The notes below the pieces were generated by a model that saw nothing but the letters and a program-made list of their open reading frames with translations, was not told the DNA's origin and made no database searches. Position numbers and translations under genes: made by a program. 64,000 nucleotides of DNA, taken from assembly GCA_963920635.1 (NCBI GenBank), contig OY987303.1, positions 46,189,223-46,253,222 of the forward strand. Reading direction: 5' to 3'. The DNA comes from Pseudeuparius sepicola. Taxonomy: Eukaryota; Arthropoda; Insecta; Coleoptera; Anthribidae. Below are positions 19,289-31,317 of this stretch, in pieces. The first letter of the stretch is position 1, and each line of letters opens with the position of its first letter.

Positions 19289-22200
19289 TTACCCAACGTA
19301 GGGGTATGGCGGGTAGGCTGGAGGAGCGAAATATCCAGGGAATGGAGCTGCTGTTGGGGCTACGACCGGAACTGATGTCGTCACGTACGACGTGGTCACT
19401 GTGGGCACCACTTTGGTGGAGTATACTGTCGTCTGTGCTGTCTTTGCTCCAAATGTTAATTTCAAAATTTTGCTCTCTGTCTTTGTAACCAGCGTGGTTT
19501 GAACCACTGGCGAAGAAGTGACTGCAAACTGTGGTTGTTGCGGAGGGAAGAGAGGATTGATCGGGTTAATCGGCGGAGGAATGGGAGGTAGACCCAGCTG
19601 TGGCGCGATGGTACTCGTTCCGAACTCATATTCTGTTTTCATAAATGTTCCCTTTACTTTAGAAATCGTACTCAATATAGTGTTTTGTCCTTGGGTAACT
19701 GGCAAGACGTGTGTTTCGTAAACAGTTTCGACTTTGATAACAGGCCTGGAAGTAGTGATAACCTGTCCCGGAAGAGCGGGCTGAGAATTTAAGAATTTCA
19801 AATAAGCCAGCTGTTGTAACTGATCTTGTGGCAGAGGCTGTGGTTGCGGTTGTGGTTGATGTTGTGGTTGCGGTTGTGGTTGCGGTTGTGGTTGTTGGTT
19901 CACGCTATTAAATGATTTGTTACCATGCTTCGCAAGGTGACCCTCTAATTTGCTCTTGTCGAAGTCGGATAGACTGAACTCGGAGCCAATAAGATCCAGA
20001 TCTTGAGGAAGTATAACTTTCCTGGTGCCGTCTTCATCGTCTTGATCATTTTGATCGCCAAATTCTAGCTCCAAATGCATCTCCGATCCAGCTTCGTCTA
20101 AGCGAGTGTTAAATTCCTTGAGGGTTTTGCTGGGATTAAAATGATAAGCTTCAACTGGTGGCAAAGTCTTAGTAGCAGTTACCAATCGTGTAATCAGATA
20201 TGTTTGAGTAAGAGTAGTTGTTGAAGTTTCATTACCGTTGCGGATAAGAGGTAGAATATGCGTTTTGAACATAGTTTGTGTAGTACTGAATGTCTCCGTC
20301 AATGTTTCTAGTGGTGGAGTTTCCATGTCAGAAGCCAGGTAGATCGGAGGCAGAGTAGCTATACTAGAATCCAAGTTGTTATCTTTTGCAAAATTAGTAC
20401 TAGTGGCAAGAATGTTTTCAGTAAGTGGTTCTGTTGGTGATGTGGTAGACGATGGTTCAGGAGTTAAACTTTTTTCGAATGTCGAAGTAACGGTAATGTA
20501 GCGAGTATTCTTTAAATTTCCAACCTGAAACAAACACAACATCATGTTTAAACAAAATAATGCAATTTCGGAATTAAAACTACCTGGAAGGTATAAGGAG
20601 TCTTAATGGTAGCAATTTCATAGTAAACATCCTTGAAGTCGGGAGGCGTGGAGATTTCAACTTTGATCGTTTCGACGGGAAAAGCGGGGGTGTCAACTTT
20701 GTTCTGATGCGTGCTGTCATTCTCCACAACAGAGGCAATTGATTCTGATCCCTCCAGGCTCACCTCGTCATCAGACCTACATCAAAAAAAGTATTATACC
20801 CAGTAGTATCCCAGAAATAAGTGACAAAATTTTAACCACGTGTCTAACCTGGACCGACACTTAGTGACGGTACAGGTCTAACTCACCAAAAGCAACATTT
20901 TTTTTACATTTTTTATTTTTTTTAGGAAACCTCTTAATTTGCAACATAAATATCTTTTTTATTTTAATACAGGGTGAATGGTAATGAAAGGTATTCCTTT
21001 TAAGGAGTGATAGGGGACCTCATTTGAAGTTCATTGACCCATATAATGCATTATACGAAAGGCAATGGTTTTTGAGTTATTTCAGTTTTTCCGTTTTTCA
21101 AAATTTCGCTGTCCCGTACCACTAATTGTAGAGATTTTTGAAAAGCCTAGCAAGTTTTCCAAATTATGTCTATTCCTCCATTTAGAGTACACTAATAGTA
21201 CACATAGTACAATTAGTGGTACGGGACACCGAAATTTTGAAAAACGGAAAAACTGGAATAACTCAAAAACCATTGTCTTTCGTAGAATGCATTATAGCAT
21301 TATATAGTGAACTTCAAATTAGGTCCCCTATCACTCCTTAAAAGGAATACCTTTCATTACCAGTCACCCTGTATATATTTTGTTATCCGTCACTGGAGCA
21401 TAAGTAGAAACTCTTGGTTGATTAAGTAATAACATACATGATAATAAAAAAAAGCACAAATAATGACCAATTAGGTTGTCAAATTCCTATTTACTCTTTG
21501 AAAATAATAACATATGTCAGAAACTAAGTAAGAAATGAACAAAATTATTAAAACTGCCCACACTTTTTACTTGAAAACTCTCAACTGTCATATTTTCCGC
21601 AAGACTCCAGTTGTAAAAACTTTTGACACATTTTGCTCTTTGAATAAAGAACCCCAGGAAGGAGCAAATTTGGGCTTAACGCTCGACCGGGACAGTCTCT
21701 GCATATGGCGGCATGCCGTTTACGTTTTTACAGTGGCGCGCACCTTTGAGTTGTTTCGACAAACGAATCGAGGTAGAAATCATCATTTTTCGTGAAATTT
21801 GTACCTACAATACAGGCAAAAAATTGTAAGGCACGTTTTTTTCTTTAAGTTTAGGAATCCTTGATAATAGAGCAATTCTAGTTTAAAATTTCCAATTATG
21901 AAGAAGTAGGTACCTACACAAACTGTTGGTGCATGGCCTCAAAAGTTAATTTAATTTACAAAATTAGCTACCGATGGATTATTAGTTCCCATGGGTTTTG
22001 CCCTAAGTGAATTCGTTATTATTGTGACTGCCGGCATTGTCACAAAATGTTCCCGCACCCGACGTCACTCCGAACGAGTGTAAAGCCAACTATTTAAAAA
22101 TAACTCTTGCCTAGCCGGCAGGAGGTTAGTAAAAAAATATGAAGCTAGTAAATCTTCATCCTAGCTCCCAATGAGTTACATCATTTTTCTTATCCATAAG

Positions 22201-22761
22201 CAACTCGTTTTCAAAAAAGTATAGGTATTTAAAAAAGATTGTTGTTTTTGATGAGTTTAATACCTGGTTTAAAATTGTGGTACACCTATATATGTACCTA
22301 TACAAAACTGCAACAATATTTGAACATAAACAATGGAGATTATTAAATATGTTATTCTAAATGGGTGATTCGGCCATGATGTAAAAAATTTTAACCACAC
22401 ACCCTGTTAAAAAGGAAAATGCGAAAAAGATATAATTAAGGGTTTTAATACACTTCTGAAAATATTTTTTATTTTTTATTTGGTTGCCTTTAGAATTTTT
22501 TAATTTTGGATATGGGGTGAAAAGTGTTTACATCGTGATTGAATCACCATGTAAATCAATATCTACGGTATATAAGCAAACCTGGCTTGAGGTAATGAGA
22601 TGACTTCGTTTGAACTGGTAGGCTTCTGTTCGACTACTGCTTCTTGAGTACTAGAGGGAGTAGTTGATGATGTTTCCACTTTATTTTGTTCGTCTTCGAT
22701 CTGTTTTCGGATGGTAACCCGTGGCTTGGGAGTTGTCTTGTACTGCCATCTTCCCGGAGAC
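19289..22761 (-). CDS. Thr/Pro/Gln-rich secreted-type protein, last three exons
   Basis: Three exons on the minus strand: 22761-22582, 20776-20584 and 20524-19289. Acceptors are TTTTTAG, GATGTAG and TTTCAG; donors are CCAG|GTTTGC and TCCAG|GTAGTT. Phases chain (2, 0) without a stop, giving about 536 residues. The first exon has GRWQYKTTPKPRVTIRKQ. The last has VTVTSTFEKSLTPEPSSTTS, a Gln-Pro repeat of about 25 residues near 19860, VETVYETHVLPVTQGQN, and a Pro/Tyr-rich end. Low-complexity Thr/Pro blocks without membrane segments suggest an extracellular or cuticle-associated mucin-like protein. I recall homologs across insects but no firm name. An AATAAA lies about 150 bp past the stop (19140-19135). 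A further 5' exon is probably at 62.0 kb. Confidence 0.8.
20970..21371. mobile_element. 402-bp palindromic MITE, mariner type, in an intron
   Basis: CAGGGTGAATGG at the left mirrors CCAGTCACCCTG at the right, with TA on both sides (20968-20969, 21372-21373). The arms are about 180 bp and nearly perfect, around a short centre near 21175. The same peptide is readable on both strands, which shows the palindrome rather than a gene. It lies in the intron between the first two listed exons of the Thr/Pro-rich gene. Confidence 0.9.
21638..21985. repeat. Dispersed repeat, copy 1 (second copy near 61.0 kb)
   Basis: Shares with 60993-61231, in the same orientation, ctttgaataaagaacccca, then cgcacctttga, aatttccaattatgaagaag and ctcaaaagttaattta. 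Copy 1 is longer because of a cgctcgaccgg-containing insertion. No coding capacity and no obvious ends; perhaps a SINE or MITE fragment. Confidence 0.75.
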
Positions 22762-22790
22762 CTAAAAATATGATATATATGTAGGTATCA

Positions 22791-22870
22791 CTTTACAGTA
22801 ATTTTAAAGTTTATCTTTACAGTAATTTTAAAGTTTATCTTTACAGTAATTTTAAAGTTTATCTTTATGG
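22791..22870. repeat. 24-bp unit repeated three times
   Basis: The unit ctttacagtaattttaaagt plus ttat occurs three times in a row, then decays. It begins about 30 bp upstream of the acceptor of the exon at 22761 (within the intron). No function is implied. From 22022 to 22580 I see no feature. Confidence 0.9.
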
Positions 22871-23420
22871 TTTATAAAATAAATTTAAACTATATGTATC
22901 CAAATTAGTAGTTAGTAATTTTTTTAGCTAATAGTTAATGATATGTAAGCAAAAGCCTACAATACGAAATTTTATCTGCCCCTATTGTACGTTAGTTACT
23001 AGTAGAGTACCGGTATGATTCACGATGTATTTCGTGGGTGTTTGAAAATATAAATATGTCAATTTTCGATGAGAAACCATTAGCTCTCATTTTGAAAGAT
23101 CTAAATTGCTTGTGGGCACACAAGCGAATTTTTCGAACACATCCCCTGTTGCGATGGCACTTCCTTGGTCCGCATTTGAAAGACTTTTTGCATAATATTT
23201 CTTCCGAATATTTAGTTTTCCCATATTTTTTTACCTACTGCATTTTTGCCCACTGCTATTATCGGGAAATACATTCTAAAAAATAACAATTATGAAAATT
23301 TACATTTATTATATTACCATAAAAAATGCATTAGTTTTTGAAAATAATGTTAAACCTAAATTATTTAAAGGCCTACATAATTTTATATAAAGAGAACCAG
23401 CCACCATTAGCATTATTGTC

Positions 23421-23482
23421 ACTTGGTTCTTTTTATAGTAAAGAATGGGGAACTTGGTTCTTTTTATAATAAAGAATGGAGC
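23421..23482. repeat. 31-bp tandem duplication
   Basis: acttggttctttttata(g/a)taaagaatgg is present at 23421 and 23452. The surrounding stretches 22871-23400 and 23500-24370 contain no gene that I can support. Confidence 0.8.
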
Positions 23483-24371
23483 AACATGGTTTATATTTTG
23501 GTTAAGGGCCTTCCTATAAGAATACGTTTTGATCTTTCACACATTTTATTTACTTGTTGAAACAAAAATAACGACCGAATAGCAGGGACACATCACAACA
23601 AAAAAAATTCTAAAGAGAACCAAAAACGAAGTTTAATGTAAAATGGCGTGTCGCTTGGGTCACTTTAAATAAATTAAAAAACACCTGTTTTGCAGATGTT
23701 GCCTGGGTCTTTGCCTTATAGATGGCGACACATGTAGAATTGTGTCTGGATCCTTTTACAAAAATTAAATTAGACCCTGGTCTAATTTTATTATTGTTTC
23801 GCAATCCATTGAATTTTAATTGGGTTTTTCGCCACCAAACTTGTTAAAAGACAACTTTTTCAAGTTGCCTGGAAAATTAATAAATTCTTAACAGTAAATG
23901 AACTGAACTTTGAACTTGTAACTCAAAAAATATCTTCAACAAATTTGTTTCCTGAGCTTTCGGAGAATAAATCTTCCTCCTTTCTCAAAGATCATGTCAC
24001 GTCAAAGTGAAATGACAGATTAATAAATTTCAGGTTAAAATCTCATGACGACAGAAACAATAGCCTAGCCACCTGCCTGATATTGTACCCTGTGTTTTAT
24101 CTAATCATTATTATACTAACTTCTCTTTGAATAAGTAGCAATAACTCAGTTGTCTGTATTTCCTAGAATAAATGCTGATTCTTTAATTTTTCGTCTATTT
24201 CCTACTTCTTCTTTGAGAATTGGTTTGGACCTATCCCACAAAATCCTATGATTGTTATTAAAAGAGTGTTCACATAAATATATGATAGTAATTGCCACCC
24301 GTCACCGCACAATCATGTCGTTTCTTCTGGAGTACTTATAGTTTGGAATAGTGTGAAGTATGAGGGTGATA

Positions 24372-24415
24372 ATAATAATAAAATAATAATAATAATTATT
24401 ATTATTATTAAAGTC
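24372..24415. repeat. (AAT)n/(ATT)n compound microsatellite
   Basis: ataataata units switch to attattatt, so the tract is a small palindrome. From 24416 to 24947 there is AT-rich DNA without a gene. Confidence 0.9.
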
Positions 24416-24947
24416 CTATTATTTTAGCACAATATCAATATAACATAGTATATAGTACATAGACAAAATGATAATTTCAAGAGCTCTATGACTATAAAAG
24501 GTATAATCCCGTTTCTGGTTTGATCGAGATTTCTTTTGTCAAAAGCATTTCAGCAATCAAAACTTAAAAAATATAAATTTACATTTTTACAATAAAGCAT
24601 TGTGGATAAGTTGTGATTGGAGTTAATTGCTTCGACAGGATACGAATTAATTTATTAAAGTCTGTAATAAAAATTACCAAGAATAATTATTATTCAACAA
24701 ACTGGAAATTAATTCTGTTTTTGAATGACCACATATCATCTGGGAATAATACACGAGTAGACTGGCAAAAAAATTAGGGAAATACTTTTATAATATCTAT
24801 GTTAAAATCCAAAATATACATAAATATATACAAAAATTATGCTGGTATTTCATTAAAAATAGCGTTGATTTCCCCGCCTCATTACGATTATGTATAAACA
24901 AGTAGGTAAGTGCTCTTTAATTATTATGAATACATCATACATCACAA

Positions 24948-25287
24948 TTACTGACAGATTCCATTTTTACAGGCCAGACCTGCCTCGCATACATTGGGCG
25001 GTGGGGATCCTCTAATACTACTGCATCTTCCCCCTTTTTCTAAAAGAAAGAATGATAATACAGTAGCGACGAAATAAGAAAGATAATTTGCTAGACTCAC
25101 TGACAACTTTGGGGCAGTATTTGCAGCATCCGCAAAATCCGGGACTTTCGATTTCGTCGTCTCCACATTGTACTGGGACGCACGTTATACCATCGCAGTA
25201 ATCCAGACAAACTATTGCTTCGGTTTCAGGCAGCAGCGAAACGAAAGCCAAGGCCACCAAAACAACGAAGATAACGTAGGACCGCAT
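24948..25287 (-). CDS. Secreted 12-cysteine protease-inhibitor-like protein, copy 1
   Basis: Exons 25287-25101 and 25039-24948 are separated by a 61-bp phase-1 intron (GTGAGT donor, CTTTTAG acceptor), giving 92 residues. Residues 1-24 are a signal peptide (MRSYVIFVVLVALAFVSLLP). The mature part has eight cysteines in exon 1 (CLDYCDGITCVPVQC, then CGCCKYC) and four in exon 2 (RCSS, NVCEAGLACKNGICQ). This resembles insect fungal protease inhibitor-1-type or IGFBP-like small secreted proteins. A TATA box at 25339-25334 lies inside a longer upstream ORF, so the ATG at 25287 is preferred over the one at 25332. It shares its Cys pattern and intron position with the gene at 31.75 kb, so the two are paralogs. 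Likely role: extracellular inhibitor in immunity or the cuticle. Confidence 0.85.
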
Positions 25288-25333
25288 GTTGCCAAGGTAA
25301 ACCGACAAGTAAAGGCGTCGTAGCTTTTTCACC

Positions 25334-25339
25334 TTTATA
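25334..25339 (-). promoter_or_regulatory. TATA box of the first inhibitor-like gene
   Basis: TATAAA on the minus strand, about 50 bases upstream of the chosen ATG. It lies only 59 bp from a solo LTR, so the LTR borders the core promoter. Confidence 0.6.
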
Positions 25340-25397
25340 TGAACCGCTTATTTGTTTATCTGTTGCGGTATTTCGCTTCTTGATAATAGGATAGGTA

Positions 25398-25765
25398 TGT
25401 TACACCCCACCTAAATGACCTTTGTCACCCTCTATTTAACCTTATTTACTGATACCTCCTTTGTCTAACTTGCAACTAAGTCATACGACTACATTTTATT
25501 TGCCAATTAATGTTTACCAGTAGAAAATACCAAGAATCCTATAAAGCTCCTTTGTTCCTTTCGACAGGTCAGCTCCTAGCTTCCCTATATAACCTAGACT
25601 CCGACTATACTCGCTCTCATTACACAATCTCAATTGTCAATTAGTATTCTTCTTCTATAAGTTATTTTAATCGTATTTATAAGTGAAACCTGTAATCGAC
25701 GGCTTTAAGTAAATAAACAATAAACCCTTTTTTAAAAACGATTCTTGTGGGTCCGCGACGTAACA
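25398..25765 (+). mobile_element. Solo LTR, 368 bp, with 4-bp target duplication
   Basis: Starts TGTTACACCCCACC and ends CGCGACGTAACA, so TGTTAC...GTAACA inverted ends. It is flanked by ggta on both sides (25394-25397 and 25766-25769). It contains a plus-strand TATA (ctatataacc, about 25585) and AATAAA (about 25710). The ends and the 4-bp duplication fit an LTR retrotransposon, Ty3/gypsy or similar, reduced to one LTR by recombination. Confidence 0.85.
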
Positions 25766-26019
25766 GGTACCTATAAAGGGTAAAGCAGAATTATAGCTTT
25801 GTATGATAATGATTAGCACAAAAAGTTTCGTGCCTCCAGCTAAAATTGTCCACCCTAATCTGACTATACATAACCTGATTGAGTCCTCCGATCAAATGAT
25901 TGGAGATTGAGTCAAACTGGATATGGTTGATATGGAGAGCCCTCGACAGTCACTTGACTTTCGTTTTTCTAGCGTGCACAAATATCATCTGATTTTTTTG
26001 TCACTTGTATCTCCTTATA

Positions 26020-26250
26020 TAGAACTTAGTTGTAAATAAAAAAATTATCCTGTCAAATTTGAGCTTGTGAGGTACAAACTTACACTATATAATATGTCCT
26101 TTTGTATAGTCGCATTCGCTGAATAACTTTTTCTTATAAAATTTTCAATGTCTTACAGGAAGGTCATGAAAAAATAACAATAACATACCTACGAAATCTT
26201 GCCCTATAATGTGATTTTAGAATTTTGTATCTTTCACGATTTTATAGTAA
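26020..26250. repeat. Dispersed repeat A, copy 1
   Basis: Similar in the same orientation to 28590-28812: both contain gtacaaacttacact or a close match, a tagtcgcattc or cagtcgcattc core, gtcttacagga, ataacaataacat and aatgtgattttagaatttt. The start of copy 2 also resembles the arms of the palindrome at 62.56-63.35 kb. No coding capacity. Confidence 0.75.
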
Positions 26251-26802
26251 ATTTAATTTGTGTATTTACGTTAGTGTTTAGTGTTATGAAAAATCAGCTT
26301 CGTATAGAAAATGTGTTGTTGTGTCACTTTTTCTAATAAATTGATATTGTCAAGGCTTTAATTTTGTATAGATACAGAACTTCAAATAATTACTAAAGAC
26401 AAAATTAACTTAATGTTCTGTATCTTAAAACCTAATCATACGACGAAATATGTTTATTGCCATGTTTGGGCAAACCCATGCAAGATACAAATATGTGACA
26501 ATAGAATGTTTTTACTTATACCTAATTAAGTTTTACATAAGAAAGTTGTGAGAAAAGTATTATTTATGCAAAAAATCGAAGTAAATTGTCTGTCGAGACT
26601 GCCCCCTAACGGCCATAACAAGTTTAACAATCATGTTATATACAGGATGGTTAAGCTATATGGATCACCCCTAATATATTTTTTATAAGAATAAAGTTGT
26701 TAGGGGTGATCCACCATGTACCTACTCTATTTGTGATAAATTGAGCAATATAAACCAAACTCTGCAATAATCATAAACAAATACCTTGCAACAACATGTG
26801 GT

Positions 26803-26935
26803 TTCATTTTATTTTGCACAGGAATAAAAACTGACTATGGAACTACGTCCAAGTTTTTCGGGTAATATTTCGGTTTCAGGATATGCCTAATGTAGCCCCA
26901 TAGTCAGTTTTATATTTCGGCGCAAAATAAAATAA
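26803..26935. mobile_element. Short palindromic MITE (~133 bp)
   Basis: ttttattttgcacagg and aaaactgactatgg on the left mirror ccatagtcagtttt and gcaaaataaaataaaa on the right, around a 50-bp centre. A smaller perfect hairpin (ggatcacccctaa / ttaggggtgatcc) lies at 26661-26714. The stretch 26936-28560 contains no supported gene; a short CxxC ORF near 27761 is discussed in the findings. Confidence 0.7.
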
Positions 26936-28589
26936 AACTATATTTGCTGCTTATGTTTACTGTATGTCCTTTTGTATGTGTAACTTTTAATTTATGGATA
27001 AAAGATAGTATCCTTGATCTGTAGTCGCACCGAAAGACTGCGTCCGAGGAGAAGTGGGGAAGCGCGGAGTACCTACGCTTTGTCGCTATTGGCTGATCGT
27101 AACAACGTAAAATGCAGCGCACTTCCCTATTCGCAATTAATGGAACCACACGACGTTGAGAGGAGGAGCGATTATGCTTTTAGGTGTGCACCTCGACATT
27201 TATAGTTTTGGTAATATTTTCGAGATCATGTGTCGTTCAGAGTGTATCTACAATACATAGCCAAGCGCAATCTCATATTACATTTTCTATCAAAAACAAA
27301 ACAATACAATGATTGCACCATTGCCAAACTTATTCATAAATTTATCTTGTACTTACGAAATAAATGTATAACGAACGTTAAAAAACATCAATTTAAAACA
27401 ATTAGTTGATATCTACAATTTAAATATAGTAAAAATTTTAACAGTTATCATTTATCAATAAATTTTACTGATTTTGTGAATTTACTGATCCTACTTGGTC
27501 TATAAATAATATCCTTAATAAATTGCTTATTCTGGCTAACGTGTCAACGTTGCACGAGCTCTTTGTGATTCATGCACATTTGCTTTATTATGCCCCAACA
27601 GCTGATCCAAAGTTCCTTGAGATTTCGCCGGTTTGTGTTGACGTGTTTCCAGTGTTTACTTTTGCGTAATTCTTGTTTTTTTGAGGAGATTTTAGGGTTA
27701 TATGATAAAAGATATATAATTAAGTTAGTAATTAGTTAATTAGTGTAGTGTTAAGAACGATGGGAAGAGTAAAGTGTTGGATTTGTGGCATAGGAAACGC
27801 AACCTCTGGTTATCATATATTGCAGGCTTAAGTGTCTTTGTTGTTTTTGGTTTGAGTAGGCATTTTGTATGATGACTGATTACAATGCAGGCTTTAGGTT
27901 AGTCTCTGTTTATTATTTGTCTGAGATTATTTCCGCATGCGAAAGTATAGTAAAATAATAACTTATTTACATTGACAAAAAGTAATCTTTCCGCACGCCT
28001 ATATGCTTCCTTCGGCACTAGTCCTCCCCACGGCCGGATCTCCGCCCCTCTTACTTTCCTCACCGCAGATACACCCTTAAGTTGCGCGTACTTAGATACT
28101 TTCGTTCTCCAGTAAAGATCTATATTTTTTAGATAGGTACTTAATAATATACTAAATATCTGATATGCGTAGAGGATTGAAGTTGGAGATATGAAATTTA
28201 TGGGAATAAATGTCCCGTTTTCAAACTACATCGATGTGTGCATATTTTCGAGAAATGTCCTGCCTGAATGAAGTTATTTGGATTTGTTTCTTTTTTGGTA
28301 GGCCACCGGCTGGTTTGCTGTAGGGTATCGAATACATTTTCCATATATTTGTTTTTTTGTCGGCCTTCGCCATGTAGATATAGTGTATCTATGTATGGCA
28401 AATGTAACTTTATACACCTAAGTGAAAAATATATCTAAATTACGTAGTGTGCTGATAGTTACCATATACGTTTTAAGTAGATACCTACCCATTTAAACCT
28501 ATAAAATAACGACCTACTTTTTTAACGACTAGTTACTCTATTTGGATAATCCAAAGTATTTCAGATTGATGGTGAATATACAGGGCATC

Positions 28590-28812
28590 CTCGGATAGTT
28601 GAAATGATCCTTGTAAGAGACAAAAAAAAACGAGTTGAAATTCGAGCTTCTGGGGTTCAAACTTACACTGTACAATGTGTAGTTTTCCACAGTCGCATTC
28701 ATTGAATATTTTTTTTGATAACATTTTCGAGGTCTTACAGGAAAAAGTCCTGAAATAAATAGATAACAATAACATTCCTACAAAATTTTGCCTTGTAATG
28801 TGATTTTAGAAT
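28590..28812. repeat. Dispersed repeat A, copy 2
   Basis: The second copy of the family at 26.0 kb, ending a few bases before the terminal repeat of the element at 28816. Its start (aacgagttgaaatt, then tggggttcaa) is shared with the palindromic element at 62.56 kb. Confidence 0.7.
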
Positions 28813-28815
28813 TTT

Positions 28816-31317
28816 CCCTAATAGCACACAATGTCCGAGGGACGTCCATATATTGTCCATATTTGGTCGAAACGTCCAGAACATAAAATGTACATCCCAA
28901 GGACGTCCGTTTTTGGACGTCAATTGTTCGTACATAAAATGTACATCCCAGGGACGTCCGTATTTGGACGTTAAATGTTTGTACTTAAAATAGATATCCG
29001 AGGGACGTCCGTATATGGACGTAAAATGAATATAGGTCACATTAAATTATTTATACCATATATCCATATTATGGTACTAACTAATTATTTCCTAAAGTAG
29101 CGATGGTGAAATTTTAAAATACACCTATGCTACATTGATGTTAATTAGGTAATAATTTGGATGATAGAAAAAGTAGGTACCTATAGAATATTAGCAGGAA
29201 TAAGAAACATTGCTTATTTATTGCAAAATGTAGTAACTACCTACCTACATAAAAGTAAATAATATATAGCGGCAGTATTCAGAATTGGCATGTTTACCGC
29301 TTAATCTGTGGTACCTACAATTATTTAAAACGACCGCTCGTTTCCTAGTTTCAAAGTTCCAGACCTATTTAGATACGGCAGTTGCCAGATCCACCACTTT
29401 AACTTGGATCTGAGACATTTTTTAAATTCTATAATCTCATATAGTAATACATATTTAATATTCAGTTTACATTCGCACGCTGCTCATGTTATTATTATGG
29501 TATACGACAGAACTAGTTTCCATATTGTTTAATACCTATCTAATCATTTATTAACTTTTAACCTTTTCCACAATATTTATGTTTATTCTACTCGTCAAAA
29601 ACCTGTCAACAATCTGGCAACAGGAGAAATCGCCCGCTAGGGTACGCCCTGGTTTAACGTTCTTGGGGTACGCCAACCATTCTGACGCAACGCCACAACG
29701 GCATTGGCCAAAATTGTCACGTGACCAAACGCGTAACGCCATTGGCAAAACGGTGAGTTGGCTTGGCTTGGACAAGCCGAGGCAGAGAAGATCTGTGGTT
29801 GTTTGTAGCATTGTTGTTCAATTAGCATTGTGATCCATGTGTTTTTTTATGATTGTACTGAATGGCAATAGACTTTCTGAGGAGGTTTGCATTCCAGATT
29901 CCAGCCATACAGGAAGATTAGGTACTTATTATTTTGTTGCATCTTTCGTGCATGAACGGATAAGGTAAGCAAAATTTATTAGCTTCTGGTGTTTTAATAA
30001 GGATTTTCTATAAAATGCTCAATTTATCTAAATCTAAAAGATTTTCAACTTACAATTAATTAGATATAGTGTATAATTGTCTTCGTTATTTTAAATGGAA
30101 TATCCTGACCTATAATATACTATTTTATTGCACTTAAGTTTTCATGGTCGATTATTGTGAGGGCGAGAATTATTATTATTAGGTATTATCTAATACCTAA
30201 GAACCTACCTACCTACTTACTAGGAGGTGTCTATAGTAGGTACTTATATGATTTCGTGAATGTATCATAGTCATACCCAGGAAATTTCGCGATTTCGAAG
30301 TATCTAATTAAAATTTTCGATCGAAAACAGCAGATGCAATAAAGCTAGTAGCTAAATATAAAATGCTTATTTAATAATGTGAAAGTTAACATTAATGAAT
30401 TGAAATAAATTAGGGAATAGAGGAAGCATCGGAGCAGTATGTTTACCAATCTCTGATTGAAATTTTTTACACAGCTTATCCAAAACTTGTACATCCCAAG
30501 GTACATCCTAGGTCAATATGCAAATAAAGGAATGCTAAAACTCAATTTTTAAAATTGTAGACAATTATCCTTTCTCAACTCTAATTTGAACACATTGCAG
30601 GTCTTGAACTATTTTTTATACCTACATAAAATGTATTTCTTTTTGTTTTAGGTGCTGAGCAATTAAATCTAAAAAGGAAAATTCCAGCAGAAAAAAGAGG
30701 TAGAAGAAGCAATACAAATCTCAGGCGAGTAAAAGAATGGTTATATGCCGCAGAAAACAATAGATAGGTACCTATACCTACTTAAAATTATTTTATATAT
30801 AATAAATTAAATGAAAAATATATTATTTTAAGTATTAATCTGTTCAGTAAAATATTTAAGAGGGGATAAACGATCGCCAAATCTGTCAGGTCTTATTAAT
30901 TTAATGTAGCGAGAAACTTAAGTTCCAATATTAATTGCTGTTGTAATAATTTAAATACCTAGATGAAATTTGCTTTCGTCACCAAGGTGTGATGATTTGA
31001 CAGCCATTTGGTTATCTATCCTCCCGTAAGTACTTTACTGACTACTTTATTTATTTGTTTACCCAAGGGGCGTGGGCGTAAATTAAAAGAGGTAAAAGTA
31101 AAAGGTAAGTAAAATTGATGTCCTAAAAACGTCCTAATCAGTAATCCAGGGGATGTCCCAAATAGACGTCTTATGGATGTCCCAAGTTGTGACATTTGGA
31201 TATCTTACTGACATCCGACGGACGTCCATAGGATGTTTACGGATGTCCAGGGGATGTCCAAATATCCGATTGAGGATGTCCGTCGAACATCTGTCGGATG
31301 TCCTTGTGCTATTAGGG
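28816..31317 (+). mobile_element. Unclassified 2.5-kb DNA transposon with GGACGTCC-type arrays
   Basis: CCCTAATAGCACA (28816-28828) and TGTGCTATTAGGG (31305-31317) are perfect 13-bp inverted ends. Just inside each end lie arrays of palindromic ggacgtcc or ggatgtcc motifs (about 28840-29015 on the left, 31115-31300 on the right), likely multiple binding sites for a transposase. The interior holds a small two-exon gene. I find no convincing target duplication and do not recognise the superfamily. Confidence 0.7.
29837..30767 (+). CDS. 66-residue two-exon basic protein inside the GGACGTCC element
   Basis: Exon 1 is 29837-29921 and exon 2 is 30652-30767. The intron is phase 1 with donor GTACTT and acceptor TTTGTTTTAG. 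Exon 1 ends SEEVCIPDSSHTGRLG; exon 2 is LNLKRKIPAEKRGRRSNTNL and RRVKEWLYAAENN, then TAG. It is strongly basic in the middle, and a KRGRRS stretch could be an AT-hook or nuclear signal. A CCAAT-like, GC-rich segment (29640-29790) lies upstream. I do not recognise a named family. It may be the last two exons of a longer transposase, or a stand-alone small protein. Confidence 0.5.

Noticed and set aside
21065..21307. ORFs on both strands with the same N-terminal peptide
   Set aside because: Reflection of the 402-bp palindromic MITE, not two genes.
25018..25332. Longer start and 3' read-through for the first inhibitor-like gene (ATG at 25332)
   Set aside because: That ATG overlaps the TATA box, and the read-through part is the intron; the ATG at 25287 gives a normal signal peptide and the spliced frame restores all 12 cysteines.
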